From Oscheius sp. JU75 (Eukaryota; Nematoda; Chromadorea; Rhabditida; Rhabditidae), in contig JASJZC010000007.1 of NCBI GenBank assembly GCA_037178855.1, forward strand, positions 10,850,001-10,914,000: a stretch of 64,000 nucleotides of DNA, read 5' to 3'. The position numbers were made by a program, and so were the translations under genes. The notes beneath the pieces were generated by a model. That model searched no databases, was not told the DNA's origin, and saw only the letters and a list, made by a program, of their open reading frames with translations. Below, in pieces: positions 34,058-53,325 of this stretch (position 1 is its first letter; each line of letters begins with the position of its first letter).

Positions 34058-36595
34058 CGAGGCATTCTTTCATTCTCTACACCATCTTTTAAGCCCAAAA
34101 TTGGGTTAACCTTGTTCCGTCTGTAGACAGAGGATGTTTATGGGTGTCGAACTTGCATTGAACTGTCGTTTCGACTGTTGCGAACGACTCCGACCAATGC
34201 TTTACAAGAGGGCGCAACTGTTCCGCTGCTTCTGTTTGGACAAGGAAATGTGATGATACTGACTTCTGTTGCAAGGATCCAGATGAGACGTATCGCTAGC
34301 ACAAAGTTAGTGTGCCAATAAAAATTAGGTGTATTCTGAGTGTTACCTGAAGAGAATTAAAGTCATTAGAGTTTTTTTTCTAAGCGTTAAGTGTACCTAA
34401 CTTCACCAAAATAAAATTCGGAGCTTGTCCAATCGATCAAACAAGCTTATAAACTTGTAAGCTGGTCTTTTTGGTCATTTTGTATAGTTGTTCTGCATAT
34501 CTAACAGCTATGGTTCTAAAAATGTGCATTTATATAGGTTAGTTATTAAGGTGTGGTTTCTTGTGCAACTGTCCTAATAGCTAACCAGAAACCTACGAGA
34601 TACCCTACAAGAAAAATTTCTTTGGAATGAAGGATCATCTATGCATCAAAGCATGCAAACGTTCGTTCGACGTTCCTGTTAAAGCTTCAAAACGTTGGGC
34701 TTTACAAGACAGTTAATTAGCTGCCTAAATTGATAGTTTGATTTACCGCGCCTCCGGATCTATGCAACCACCAATTTGCGACTGTGCTGTAAGACGACAG
34801 CCGCTATTTACCGCGCAGGCGCAACTCCTCTCCTCGTATGCTAATGTGACAAGTACAGACGACAGCCTTTTACACTGACCTACTAATCCCTCTTTCGTCT
34901 GCCATTTTTCGTCGTCGTGGGTGGGGTTTCTCCTCTCCCTTTTTTCCAGGTTCCATCACATTTTTCAAACTTAATCGCCAATGGAACGGTTCCCGCAGAG
35001 GGCTAAATTCGACTGCACGCAGCAGGAGTCCTTCTCATTGTGCTTTTGCGCGCCGCTAAGACATGCCCTTCTAAGTGACTATGCTTGATCTGGAGACACT
35101 CTTTTCGCTAAATTGAGGCAATTTCAGCTCACTTTTTCCGCACAACCCAAATCGAGGGGAGGATCTAATCCCATTGTCGGGGCCAAGCAACCGCAAGTGT
35201 TGATCCAATCAGGGCAACTTGACCATATCTTGACCAAAATTCTTTTCTTCTGCTGCACTTTTGCTTTTGGGAGGATTTCTCGGCCTGTTTGTTCCATTCC
35301 TCAAGATTTTCGTGGAGGTGCTAACGCGTAAGCAATAACGTGGTGCACAGAGAGAGAGAGTGTGTCTGGCGCCATTCGCGCACAATCAGACTGCTCACTT
35401 ATGCTTCGCCGCGTGTCCACTTCGAATACAAATGCCAATTGGTGGACTTTGGCAGCTCCACGGCCCCACAAAATATAACAGCTTGCTCTTTTGTTTGTTG
35501 CTTTTAATTGTCCTCTAACTGCCACGGTCTCAAGACCAGTGCAAAATAGAACGGCAGGAGATCCGATGTCTAGATAAGATCTGAGAGACTACCTGTTACA
35601 GCTATAACCTAATTTCTGTTCATTTTCGAAGAATCTTATCGATTTCCGAGCCCGAAAGCAATAGTTCATTGCCTAGGCACGGTTCTGGAGATGATAAATG
35701 AGCGCACCCCTTCCTCCTTCTCTCCAGAGAGCAACTGTTCGATTTTGAACGCAGTCCTGTATCCACACATCCACGCGGCCGATCTTAGGCACGTTGCGTC
35801 ACATCTGTTATTTTTTGCTGAGACCAGCCGCTACCCAGCTGCGTTCTCATCTTTGTGCGCAAACGTGCGCATATGGTAAAACTGATTGGCGCTATGATCT
35901 TTATTACCTGCCTGTAAGGATGTTTTCTTTCTTGTTATCTTAAAAAAGCTACCGTTCGGTGCGCTTGAAGCCGCTTGAAGTTCTTTTAATGTTCTCATGC
36001 CACTAATGATATTATCTTTCATTATGGGATAAGCTCATCCACAATCTTCTCCAACTACCTCATTCTTGTTCCATTTGCTTTCCCCTGACCTCCGAGAAAA
36101 GTTTTTCTATCTGCAACAGCCCATTTTGGGGGACAGCAGGTGCAGAAGTGAATGCACGGCCGTGTTCGCCTTTTTGGCAAACCGTTTTCTCCGATCTCTC
36201 TCACCGGAGTTCTGGTTTCTTTTCATTAGATGGGCATAAATTAAATAGCCGATCAACAAGGCACATCGCTGCGCCTAACTTAATAGTCTGAATCGTTCCT
36301 CTAGGAACTGTCGTTAAAGGTGGTGGGGCCTGATTGTTCGACAAAAGAGGGTGCAAACACTTAAATATAAGTTACAGCGTGTAAAGCACTATCAGCTGAA
36401 AAGCACAGCCATCAGACCGGCTTTTTGTGGTGCCTTCTTGGGGCCGTTTCGCGCACTCTCTTCCTTCCCATGTTTGTTTGTTCATCAAAAATGGGGCGGT
36501 TCCTGACTTTCTCTCCCTCGAAGATTCACTTTCCGGGATCATCTTCTCTCCAAACAATAACACCTTTTTGTTTGATCTTTCCTATGTTTTCAGCG
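34058..36595. other. Large intergenic region
   Basis: About 2.5 kb between the collagen and picc-1-like genes, which are divergent. A short open frame at 34089-34274 was not accepted. A GA run lies near 35350. The stretch before 36596 is pyrimidine-rich and ends in a CAG acceptor. No gene is supported. Confidence 0.45.
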
Positions 36596-38721
<2,126 letters not shown>

Positions 38722-39422
38722 CCTACCTTATGTTTCTACTTTTACCTCAACTCGAGATCTTGTCTTGTCAAAAAACCATAGTCATTTAGATGCAAAAATT
38801 CAATAAAGTTGAACAGTTGCAGGCAGAAGAAAAAATGAGAATCATACAGGTGGGAGGGGGAAAATGGGAGATTGCACTATGTGGGGCGAGCAGTCTTTCG
38901 CGCTGTCGCCGATGACAGATATGGGGAGACACGCTTTGCGTTATTATGGTTGCTCTTGAGGGTAAACTACGGTGCACAATACAGGACTGGGGGAGGTGGA
39001 GGAGCGGAGGAACAGGGCAAGAGAATTGTGATGCTTTTTGGGAAGGGAAGAGACTATTTACAACGGAATGCATTAAACGGAGGACGACTAGATAAAATGA
39101 TATACACAAATCCCATACAAAACGTTATGTTACACAATGCTCACTCACACACTCTTCAGGTAATCTATATCAATACATATCTTTGGTAGTAAAAAATCAA
39201 TCTAGTACTACTATAATAACCGGATCGTTGTCACAATGGATGGAAAGTTGGTTTGGAAATGAAGTAAAACAGTCCTTGGCTTTTAGCGATCATGAGATCT
39301 GAAAGTACGACGAAACTCATATATAGAAAATTTGGAAGGGGAAGTCGTTCCGAACCCCTCAAAACGATTCTTAAGCATGGATAAAGCCTAAATATGACAG
39401 AAAGGGGGAAGGGGGCGAGAAA
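38722..39422. other. Convergent 3' region of picc-1-like and pkc-1-like genes
   Basis: About 700 bp between two stops facing each other. It carries the poly(A) signal of the plus gene at 38802-38807. Open frames around 38786-39189 lack splice context. No gene is supported. Confidence 0.45.
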
Positions 39423-45418
<5,996 letters not shown>

Positions 45419-47989
45419 CACTCTAGCATCCGCCTTCCTGTAACAATGGTTTTGTTTATCGCGAAAACAAATTACAAGAGAAGAGTGGCAACATGGAAAA
45501 AAAGGGTATAGTCGGGGGCGGCGTCTTATTTCGGACAGGATCGAGGTAAAAATAGAGCCGTCAGTGACGCACAGTAGTGGATAATTTATTAGGAGAATCG
45601 AGCGCTGCATGTCAATACTTGTGGCCCACACCGAAAGCCATAGGGAGTAGATAAGTGCACGCAAAGTTCCGTGGCGTTAAAGATCTTGAGGCAGTACTGA
45701 GGGTGGATGAGACAGAAAGCGGTGACGTGTTCGTGGTGCACGTCTAGTGTGAGAGAGTCTCGACCAGCCCAAGAGATATATGACTGTTTTTGCTGGAGGG
45801 CGGCACGTAGGTCAAAAGGAGGGTAGACAAACGACTCCGTCAACTTTTTCTCTCGCTCTCAAAGGCTTCGAGGCTTGTGATGCGGGGCCGCTCGCCAACA
45901 AAAATTGGAATACATGTAAACGGCGCAAGAGATGGCAAAGCCAGAATAAAAGAATGAATCGATGCCGCGCGACTATAAGCTGATTACGACGAATATCGTT
46001 TTATAGAAGAGGCGAAAAAGGCGCTCTGCTATTCAGGCGTGACAGGTAGTTTTTTGCTAAAAACAATACTATGACGCCGTATTTTTGAGGATAGCAAGTT
46101 CTATCCCAAAAAAGATTGTAGTAGCCCGAAAAGAGAGCTCATCAGAGCAGACTTCAGCCGCCGAGGCGAAAGCCACCCGTCTTTTTCTCACTCTAGCAGG
46201 AAAAACAGATCGAAAGTCATGCAGTATTTAGTGGAATTGTTTAGGGCGCTGCGATAATCCCTCCCCAACTGCAACCCTGCTCCTTTCATGACGAATTGGT
46301 TTCAGCATAGGAGGAGAGTGTGAGGCTGAGCTGTTATGGTGTCCTGCGCATGAGCCCAGCTGCTCGAAATTAGACTGCGTTTACCATAATTAAAAATTGT
46401 CGAGGGATGAGAACGCATCCAGGCGAACAAAATTTTTTTCTTCACTGCCGCTTCATATTAGTTGGCGCCTCTCTTTCGTAATATGGCTCATCCCTTAAAG
46501 TTCAAGAAGCGAAGGAAACGTGCTCGTAATTTGGGTGTCACAAACGCGCCAAGTGACGCAATGTTCTGATAGAAACAGAGCTCATACTGGGAGGCCAAAC
46601 AAATCCTCTCGGCAAAAAGTGTGTCAAAACAGAACATTAAAGACAAAGAGGTGCGTCGCCGGTGAGCCCGTTTACACACGTATCGCGAAATAAATTACGC
46701 ATCCCGTGTCGTCAGGGAGGCCTCCCCCTAGCCTCCTATGTCCCGAAGTGTGTAAAGTGCGAGTCTCGCCTGATTGCTCCGCCGCCAGAGCATATTGGCA
46801 GCATCATTAAATGAACAACGCTGTTAAAAGAAAACTTATGCCGAACGATTGTGATAGTGTGGTCTCCGAAAAATAACATTCGTATTATGAAGAAAACGAG
46901 CAAATAAATAAGCTAATTTTGACAATTTGCCTTAAATTAGCGTGTGTGAAAAGGATCCATTTTATGACACAAAATTAAGTGAAGAATGATGCCTTGAAAT
47001 AGAATCGGTCGTCAAGATTCTCCAACATTTTTGCCGCCACAACAAAAGTTCATGATTCACAAAAAAGTCACAACTCATCATTTGTTGCTGTTGTTTCAAC
47101 AGCAGGTGTAATGAGCTCTCGCAGCCCAGTGGTCATCGATTACCATGAGCTCACTCACTCTCTCCCCCCGACGCTTATCACCGCCGAAAAAAACCTCGAA
47201 CGCGAGCAGACACAGGTGGCGGCGTCAAAAAGGGCGCTAAAAGTGAGAAGTCTATCAGAGAGAAGAAGGTATGTGCGAATGGGGAAGTCCCCAGAGGTCT
47301 CTGACGAAGTGGGACTCTCGTCATATACCCCAGGCACATAGACGAAAAGACGGCTGCCGCAGGCCGGCCAGAATAATCGATGGCAGACCGCGGATAAGAG
47401 AGAAAGGGAGGAAGAGCGAGGACACGACTAGCTGCTGCTGGCAACCCCACACATACAAGCGCTAAATGCTATAGAGAGACTGAAAATTATGCCACCGAGG
47501 CGATAAGTAGCCGGATGACAGTTGTTTTGTTGCTCCCGAGGCGCAATTTTGGTAAACTCTACGTCGTTCTCCAGCCGAAGCCTCTGAACTAATTGCGGCT
47601 GAAGAGCAATTGCTACAGGAAGACGGAAGTAATTAAACACAGCAATTTCACATGGCAATTAGTCTCATGATGAAATATGGGGAAATGTTGAAGAGCAGTA
47701 TAATTCAAAATGAGAACTCCTTCAGAGAAGACGTCTCAGAGAATAAAGCCCATTGTTGCCAATGACTAACACTTGAAAGAAGCCCCCGATAAACTGTGGG
47801 CCGTGCTATCTGGTGTACTTCTGTGGACTGCGTCTAGTACTTTATTTAAAATGCGAGACCGTGAGCAAAAGTCTTATATTTGAAAATAAGAGAAGAAACC
47901 TTTTGAACAGCAAAACTACGCACGATAATCGGAAACGCTTTTAAGCTCACATATATGCATCTTAAGCAAAGAGTTTTGTCTGTATAGCT
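45419..47989. other. Large intergenic region upstream of pkc-1-like gene
   Basis: About 2.6 kb, presumably the kinase promoter and 5' exons. Open frames at 46488-46679 and 47111-47465 run on both strands at once and lack splice sites. No gene is supported. Confidence 0.4.
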
Positions 47990-50273
47990 TTATTTACAGA
48001 TTTCTGGAAAGGGGGTTGTTATTTCCTCTTTCAGCATGTTTCGGCTGTCTAGATGCTTTGATGATTCATCACTGTCGGAATAACAATTTTTGGGTTCTAT
48101 GTTAAAAATCGAGCTCTGAAACACTTTAGGAGTGAGAAGCTTGCCAAGCATGTTTTCGATCGTTATGAGCGTTACTTTGTGCTATGTACTACGTTCAAAA
48201 AAATCCACATCTGTCTATTCATTCTCGTGCCCGGATATACCAAGGCATGTCAGCTTTTAGGATCACGTTAAAAGGACAGTACTCTTTAAGTTTTTCCGTC
48301 TTATGAAGCACGCATTCTTGCAGAAATCGCTTTGGTTTTACAACAAATCTGATGTTGTATACAGAAAAATGGAATAAGTCCAAAGAGCAAGAAACAGAGT
48401 CTGACTAGAAAAGAAATGAATGGACAAGTCTAGAAGGAATGGAATTGACACATTCCATTAACAGAACAGATTCGAGATAGAAAAAATAAAAGCCTAAGGG
48501 TTCATTACGGAGAGAGGGCTGATGGTGTAGCTATCATAAAACACCGTTGTTGTTTAATGTCAAGCACAAAATGGAGTAGATGGTAAGAGTGGAGAAATAA
48601 ATTTGGAATGAAAACTCACGCGGCCTGAAGTCGTGAGGCAACTCGTTCCCGTGCTGTGGCCATCTGTTGCTCGCTTACCGAATCATATCGTCTGAAACCG
48701 TGCCATCTTTGCTGAAGAGACGAGACAAAAAAGCGCCAATCTGGAAGAGTACCAACCTCAATCTGAAGCCAAGACAGAACAACGACATGTGCATTTGTCA
48801 AGGTAAGATAAAATGTGTGTGTTCTCGAGATAGAGATCGAGACCACAAAATCTTATTGCTTTAATGGTAATTGCCCACCACCTAAAAAATTGACAAAATA
48901 TTGAGGGTTGGACAAGCATGAAAACGGAAAATGGCTGGTCGTTTGGGTTACCATGGCTCGACTAGTTAATGTATCAATCCAGAACTACCCATACTGGAAG
49001 TGGTCTTTTGTGATCAGTTTTCCACAATCCATTAAAATTTCTTACCCCTTTGCTTTGGAGAACACCTTGTTTGCTACAGCCCGTAGCGACGCCCCGAACG
49101 ATGATTGCCTGAAATCGGAATATTTTCCCAAGGATTTATTCTCGCGGGACGTTTATGGTCGATGTTAGACTAATTTCAGTTAGGTCAATAGGTTTGAAAA
49201 AGAGCAACAACAAGGAAGAGCTTAGAATGGACAGTACCAACTTCTTGATATATATAGACACAAAACAAAAAGGTTTGGTTCTTACTCACCCGCTACTAAA
49301 ACACATTTTTCTACAGCAAAGCAAAGAGTCAAAAGGGCGCGGAATGAAGAGACTGACAGCCAAATAATTCTCATGCGGAATTTGGATTTCTTCTTGGAGG
49401 AAAAGAATTCCGGTCAGGCAGAGCGGTCGTAATTGGAAGATGTGAGGTAAGAGAAATGACTCAGACGGGACTGTTTATACAGTCTTTTCAAATTGTTTAA
49501 AGTGAGAGAAACGTTAAGATTTGATGCTACAGTGGGCTGATGATGACAAACTATGTTTCATAATAGCTGAAAAGCTATGGTCCTCAAAAAGATGAATCAA
49601 AACTGTTGAAATTCGTAACTAATGTAACCTCTTCGAGCAAACTTGGGGTAGGTTTAAACCAAAATATGGCTGTTTAAACTAGGTTTGTGGACTAATTTAT
49701 CTCACAAAGAGAAGTTCGAAACTCTTCAAGCACATCACATGAGAAAATTATCAGCATGGAAAACTGTCTCTCCGAGATAACCAGATTTTTCGAGAGTAAG
49801 TACGGGCGCGTCGAAAAGTTCCCGAGCAAAGGTTGTGACAGATGTAAAACATCTGGCTGTGATGATATCATTAGCATGCGCAAAGTTATCGTACGGGAGC
49901 AACTTTAACGAGTGGGCATGCAAGAGAAAAAGCGGAGAGAAATCGTGTATTATGAGAATGGGACCTTAGGTCTGAATCATGTACTGTTGTTCATCAACTT
50001 GCCCTGTAAACATCACGCATGCTTTTATGACAGTTTTTTGGGGGGCATGAACATGGGTCAAAGAGTCGGGAGAGCAGTAAATTGTGCAAAGAATGGCACT
50101 CCGCGAAGCGGCAAACAGTGATAAGGCGATAGGAAATTATGCTCACAAGAGGCTCCTGCCTTCCTCTCCCAGTTTACCTACCTCACAAGAAGCATCGGGT
50201 TTTCCGGCGTGTTTGGAGGTGTTGATGGTGGAACGACATCCAACAGTATTGGCAAGGATGCAGAAATCTCCAT
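47990..50273 (-). CDS. Gene of unknown function, exon chain incomplete
   Basis: A likely start exon (50182-50273) reads MEISASLPILLDVVPPSTPP and ends in a strong AG/GTAGGT donor, phase 2. An exon at 48679-48762 (LRLVLFQIGAFLSRLFSKDG, ending VSDDMI) has a CTTCAG acceptor and CG/GTAAGC donor with matching phase. A third, from 48348 downward, reads FVVKPKRFLQECVLHKTEKL. The last exon ends PKNCYSDSDESSKHLD...PFPEICK at the TAA at 47990, where an AATAAA overlaps the stop. The join between the third and last exon could not be set with a good donor, and exons may be missing in the 1.4 kb first intron. No domain recognised. Confidence 0.35.
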
Positions 50274-50866
50274 GGCAGAGGTGTCAAATGTCATTAAGAC
50301 ACACTGTAGGAGCAAAGGCTGTTGGCAAGTTGGCAACACTGCGAGCGGAAAACATCTGGCAGGGCAGTTCGATTAACCCTGCCGTAATTGACAATCAGGC
50401 CGTAATTTTTCGCGACTTTTCTCTCGTTAATATTTTTATGATTCACTGATTAATTGGCCGCTTTTGCAAGTTTTGTTATAAGCAACCCGGAATTTTGAAT
50501 GATCATTCATCTCTGCCTGTTTTTTTGTGCGTTTCATCCTGCTCACGCGTTATTTGAAAAGTTAACGAGGGATCAGAAGCAAAATACAAACAACATCATC
50601 GGTTCCACAAGAAGTTCAAATTATAGAGACATGAGTTTTTCTCGCACCTCTAGAAGCTCAACACAGCTGTGTACGACCTCCCGTACCATTTCCTCAGTTG
50701 GTTTCTAAGGAAATCTCTCGTACTTTTATCTACCTGTGTCTGCCGCTGGAAGAGTGGTTAGCGCGCTGAGTTATATATCTGAGCGACCCGGGCCCAATCC
50801 CCGTCATTTTTGGGCAACTCATTAAAATGCTCGTCCACAAATTTATTCAGATACAACAAAACATTT
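50274..50866. other. Intergenic region with a tRNA-like relic
   Basis: Between two minus-strand genes. Contains the tRNA-like stretch at 50741-50815 and nothing else that can be supported. Confidence 0.4.
50741..50815 (+). repeat. Degenerate tRNA-derived sequence
   Basis: GGAAGAGTGGTTAGCGC resembles a tRNA D-arm/A box and GGGCCCAATCCCC, 35 bases on, resembles a T-arm/B box. The acceptor and anticodon stems do not pair, so this is not a functional tRNA gene but perhaps a tRNA relic or part of a short interspersed element. Confidence 0.3.
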
Positions 50867-52511
50867 TTAACCTGACTCCTTTGCGCCGATCTTTTCCAGT
50901 CTCATTTGTACATCATTTTCGAAGGTGTCCAAGACTTCTTGTCCCTCTTGTTCATAGTCTGGGAGTTCTGGGTATAACTGAAAAACACTTTGTCATTGTT
51001 CTTCTTTTTCTAAATACTTACCAGGAGAACCTTGCGTGCTGCTGCCAGCCAATTACTCATCATGTTTTGGACAGCTTGAAGACACTGCTTAATACTGAAA
51101 TACGTACTTTAATGGATTTTGTGCTCTCCTACCTGGATGGTTTCTTCAGTCTGTTCAGGTTTTTCATTTTGTTCGTAACTTCTTCAACCTGCTTAACCAA
51201 TCTTAAACAGTTTACATTTCGCTGAAAGTGAATAGCATACTTTAAAACATTAGGATGGTTTGCAGACTTTTGGCTCAGTAAAGTAGTTGTACGAAGCCAG
51301 CTATCAATCGTTGCTTTCTTTCTCCCTTCAAGGGAGCTTGAAGCACTAAAGTGACTCAAGAATTAGTGTGAATCCTTACGTGGACGAGCTTGATCCCAAA
51401 GATAGATTTTGAAGGCTTTTTTCAATGGGAGAACGAATTGATCCATTGCCGCATGTTTCTGATTTGGCAAGTGCAAACTTCTTTACTTCTGTCATTGAGG
51501 GTCGATCTTCCGGAGAAGGTGCAAGCATTCTGAAATCTTGACAGGTCTTTCAGTTACATGCAAGTTTAACTTTTTCAGCATGGTTCCCGTTTCCGCGTCT
51601 CTTTGTGATGGCCAGTCCAGATGAAAACTTCCGTTGTCATTGGTGAGCGGAGCTCGTCTTAACAATGATTATGGAGAAAACCAGTCACTAACTTTCTGCG
51701 AAGAATCTCCCACATTGATACGCCCATGCTCCAAACGTCTGTAGAGTATTCAGCAAGCTTCGGATCATATCTTACTTCAGGCGGCATATATATGTAGGTC
51801 CCAAACGAACTTAAACCAATTGAGCTGATCTTAACCGTCTTACCCCGATGTCATTCCCTGTATGTCTCTTGATAATCCTAAGTCACAAATTAAAGCAGAT
51901 TGTCTGTCGTTGCTCAAAAGCATACTGTAAGATGGTCTACTAGATATGTACTCACAACTTACTTCAAAGGTTTTACGTCTCGGTGGACGACCTTTTGATG
52001 ATGGAGAAAAGCAATGCCTGCTGCGACATGTCCGATCCAGATATACGCTTGCTTTGTCCTGTAGTTTGTTGCTCCAGTCACAACTGAAAAATTTTAAGCG
52101 GAAGAGAATCTAAATTACCATCGTGAACACTCCCATTTTCCATGTACTTCATGACATATCCCACAGCTTGGTTTCTGTCATTCATCAATACACCGAAGAA
52201 TTGCACGACGTTTTCATGACGAAGCTAAAACTATGTCTGAAGTCAGGATAACATACTGTGGTCATGAGTTCAATTTCTTTCTTTGCCTCCTTGGTCATTC
52301 CGCATTTGCTGTACTTTATTGCCACATTACTAAAAAAAAAATAAAAAAGGAGTTTACACACTACTTACTCGCAATACAAAGGATGCTTAGCTCGATGAAC
52401 TTCTCCATAAGTTCCACTGGATAAAAAACACTTGACAGTTAAATCTTTCTCATAGTACTTGACTAAAACAACATTTTGCGAAGAAAAGGAAAAAAATCAA
52501 CTCGTTGTCAT
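50867..52511 (-). CDS. Divergent protein kinase with C-terminal helical extension
   Basis: The start at 52511 (MTT, then IKYYEKDL after a 50-bp-class intron) opens directly into the kinase domain: SSGTYGEVHRA, VAIKYSKCG, RHENVVQFFGV, HRDVKPLN, a DLG instead of DFG (ICDLGLSRD), GTYIYMPPE, DVWSMGVSMWEIL and SPEDRPSM. The catalytic Lys, HRD Asp and Asn are kept, so activity is plausible. A C-terminal extension of about 180 residues is helical and basic (VKQVEEVTNKMKNLNRLKK) and ends with LYPELPDYEQEGQE and a Gly-stop at 50867. The kinase core resembles tyrosine-kinase-like Ser/Thr kinases, but no orthologue is recognised. About nine exons. Confidence 0.75.
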
Positions 52512-53325
52512 ACTCAGATGTGGCCAGCAAAGCACGAAACTGATAAAAACGCAAAAGCAAACACAGACACATTAAGTCGGTTATCACATCTCATTCTCTA
52601 AGCGAACAATTCTTACTTCAACTTTAACTCTCGATCAATTTGAAAGAATTTTTTGTACATTTTCCTGTGTATAAGAAATAACCGCCTCTTTACAATAAAT
52701 AGAGTTCCAGTTGAAGGTGGAATTTTGCAAGTCCTTGTTGCGACTGCCGAGAAAACTGGCCGGTATTCATGTTCTTGTACAACAGAATTGGAAATCTCGT
52801 GAAATGAACAAGACGAGGCCTAAACATCTGCAGAACATCAAAAAGAAGTAGTATGATATTCTTCAAGAGACTCAGTTCCTTTTTGAAGGCGATTATTTGG
52901 ATGCGTCGTTGTGGTTAACCGAGTTTGATGTGCAAAGCTTTCTCTTGATATGATTGTTCGCAAGTTTTTTTTTTCGCAAGAAGACAAACAACAGTCTGTT
53001 TATTAATCTAACAGAAAAAGATTACATTAGAGAGAAACCAGGAGAGAGACGTGAGTCTCAGAAAACACGGATCGAAACGTGGCCGGTTGACGCCAAAATA
53101 ACAAGCTGGCACGGCAAGGCTTGGAAAGGAGATTGAAGTGACAACAATGAGAAGGAGGTAAAACAGGGGCTAACAGCATGAATCAAGCCGACTTGTGGGA
53201 ATCTTGTAGGGCATGGAGCAACTTCAAACAGGGCTAATTGGCAACAAAATATCAAACCGGCCAAGGTAAAGCGGTGAGAGCTTTGAGTAAGAGAACATTG
53301 GGAAGGGAAAATTTGTCTAACAATA
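52512..53325. other. Intergenic region between kinase and NCBP3-like genes
   Basis: About 810 bp. An open frame at 53058-53381 on the minus strand is not supported by splice sites or composition. No gene is supported. Confidence 0.4.

Noticed and set aside
34089-34274. 61-codon minus-strand frame upstream of the collagen
   Set aside because: Looks mildly protein-like but no upstream exon or poly(A) signal was found; probably the collagen 5' flank.
46488-47658. Overlapping open frames on both strands upstream of the PKC gene
   Set aside because: No splice sites in phase and no protein-like composition; likely chance in a GC-richer stretch.
50741-50815. Functional tRNA gene
   Set aside because: A and B boxes are only approximate, and the acceptor and anticodon stems do not pair.
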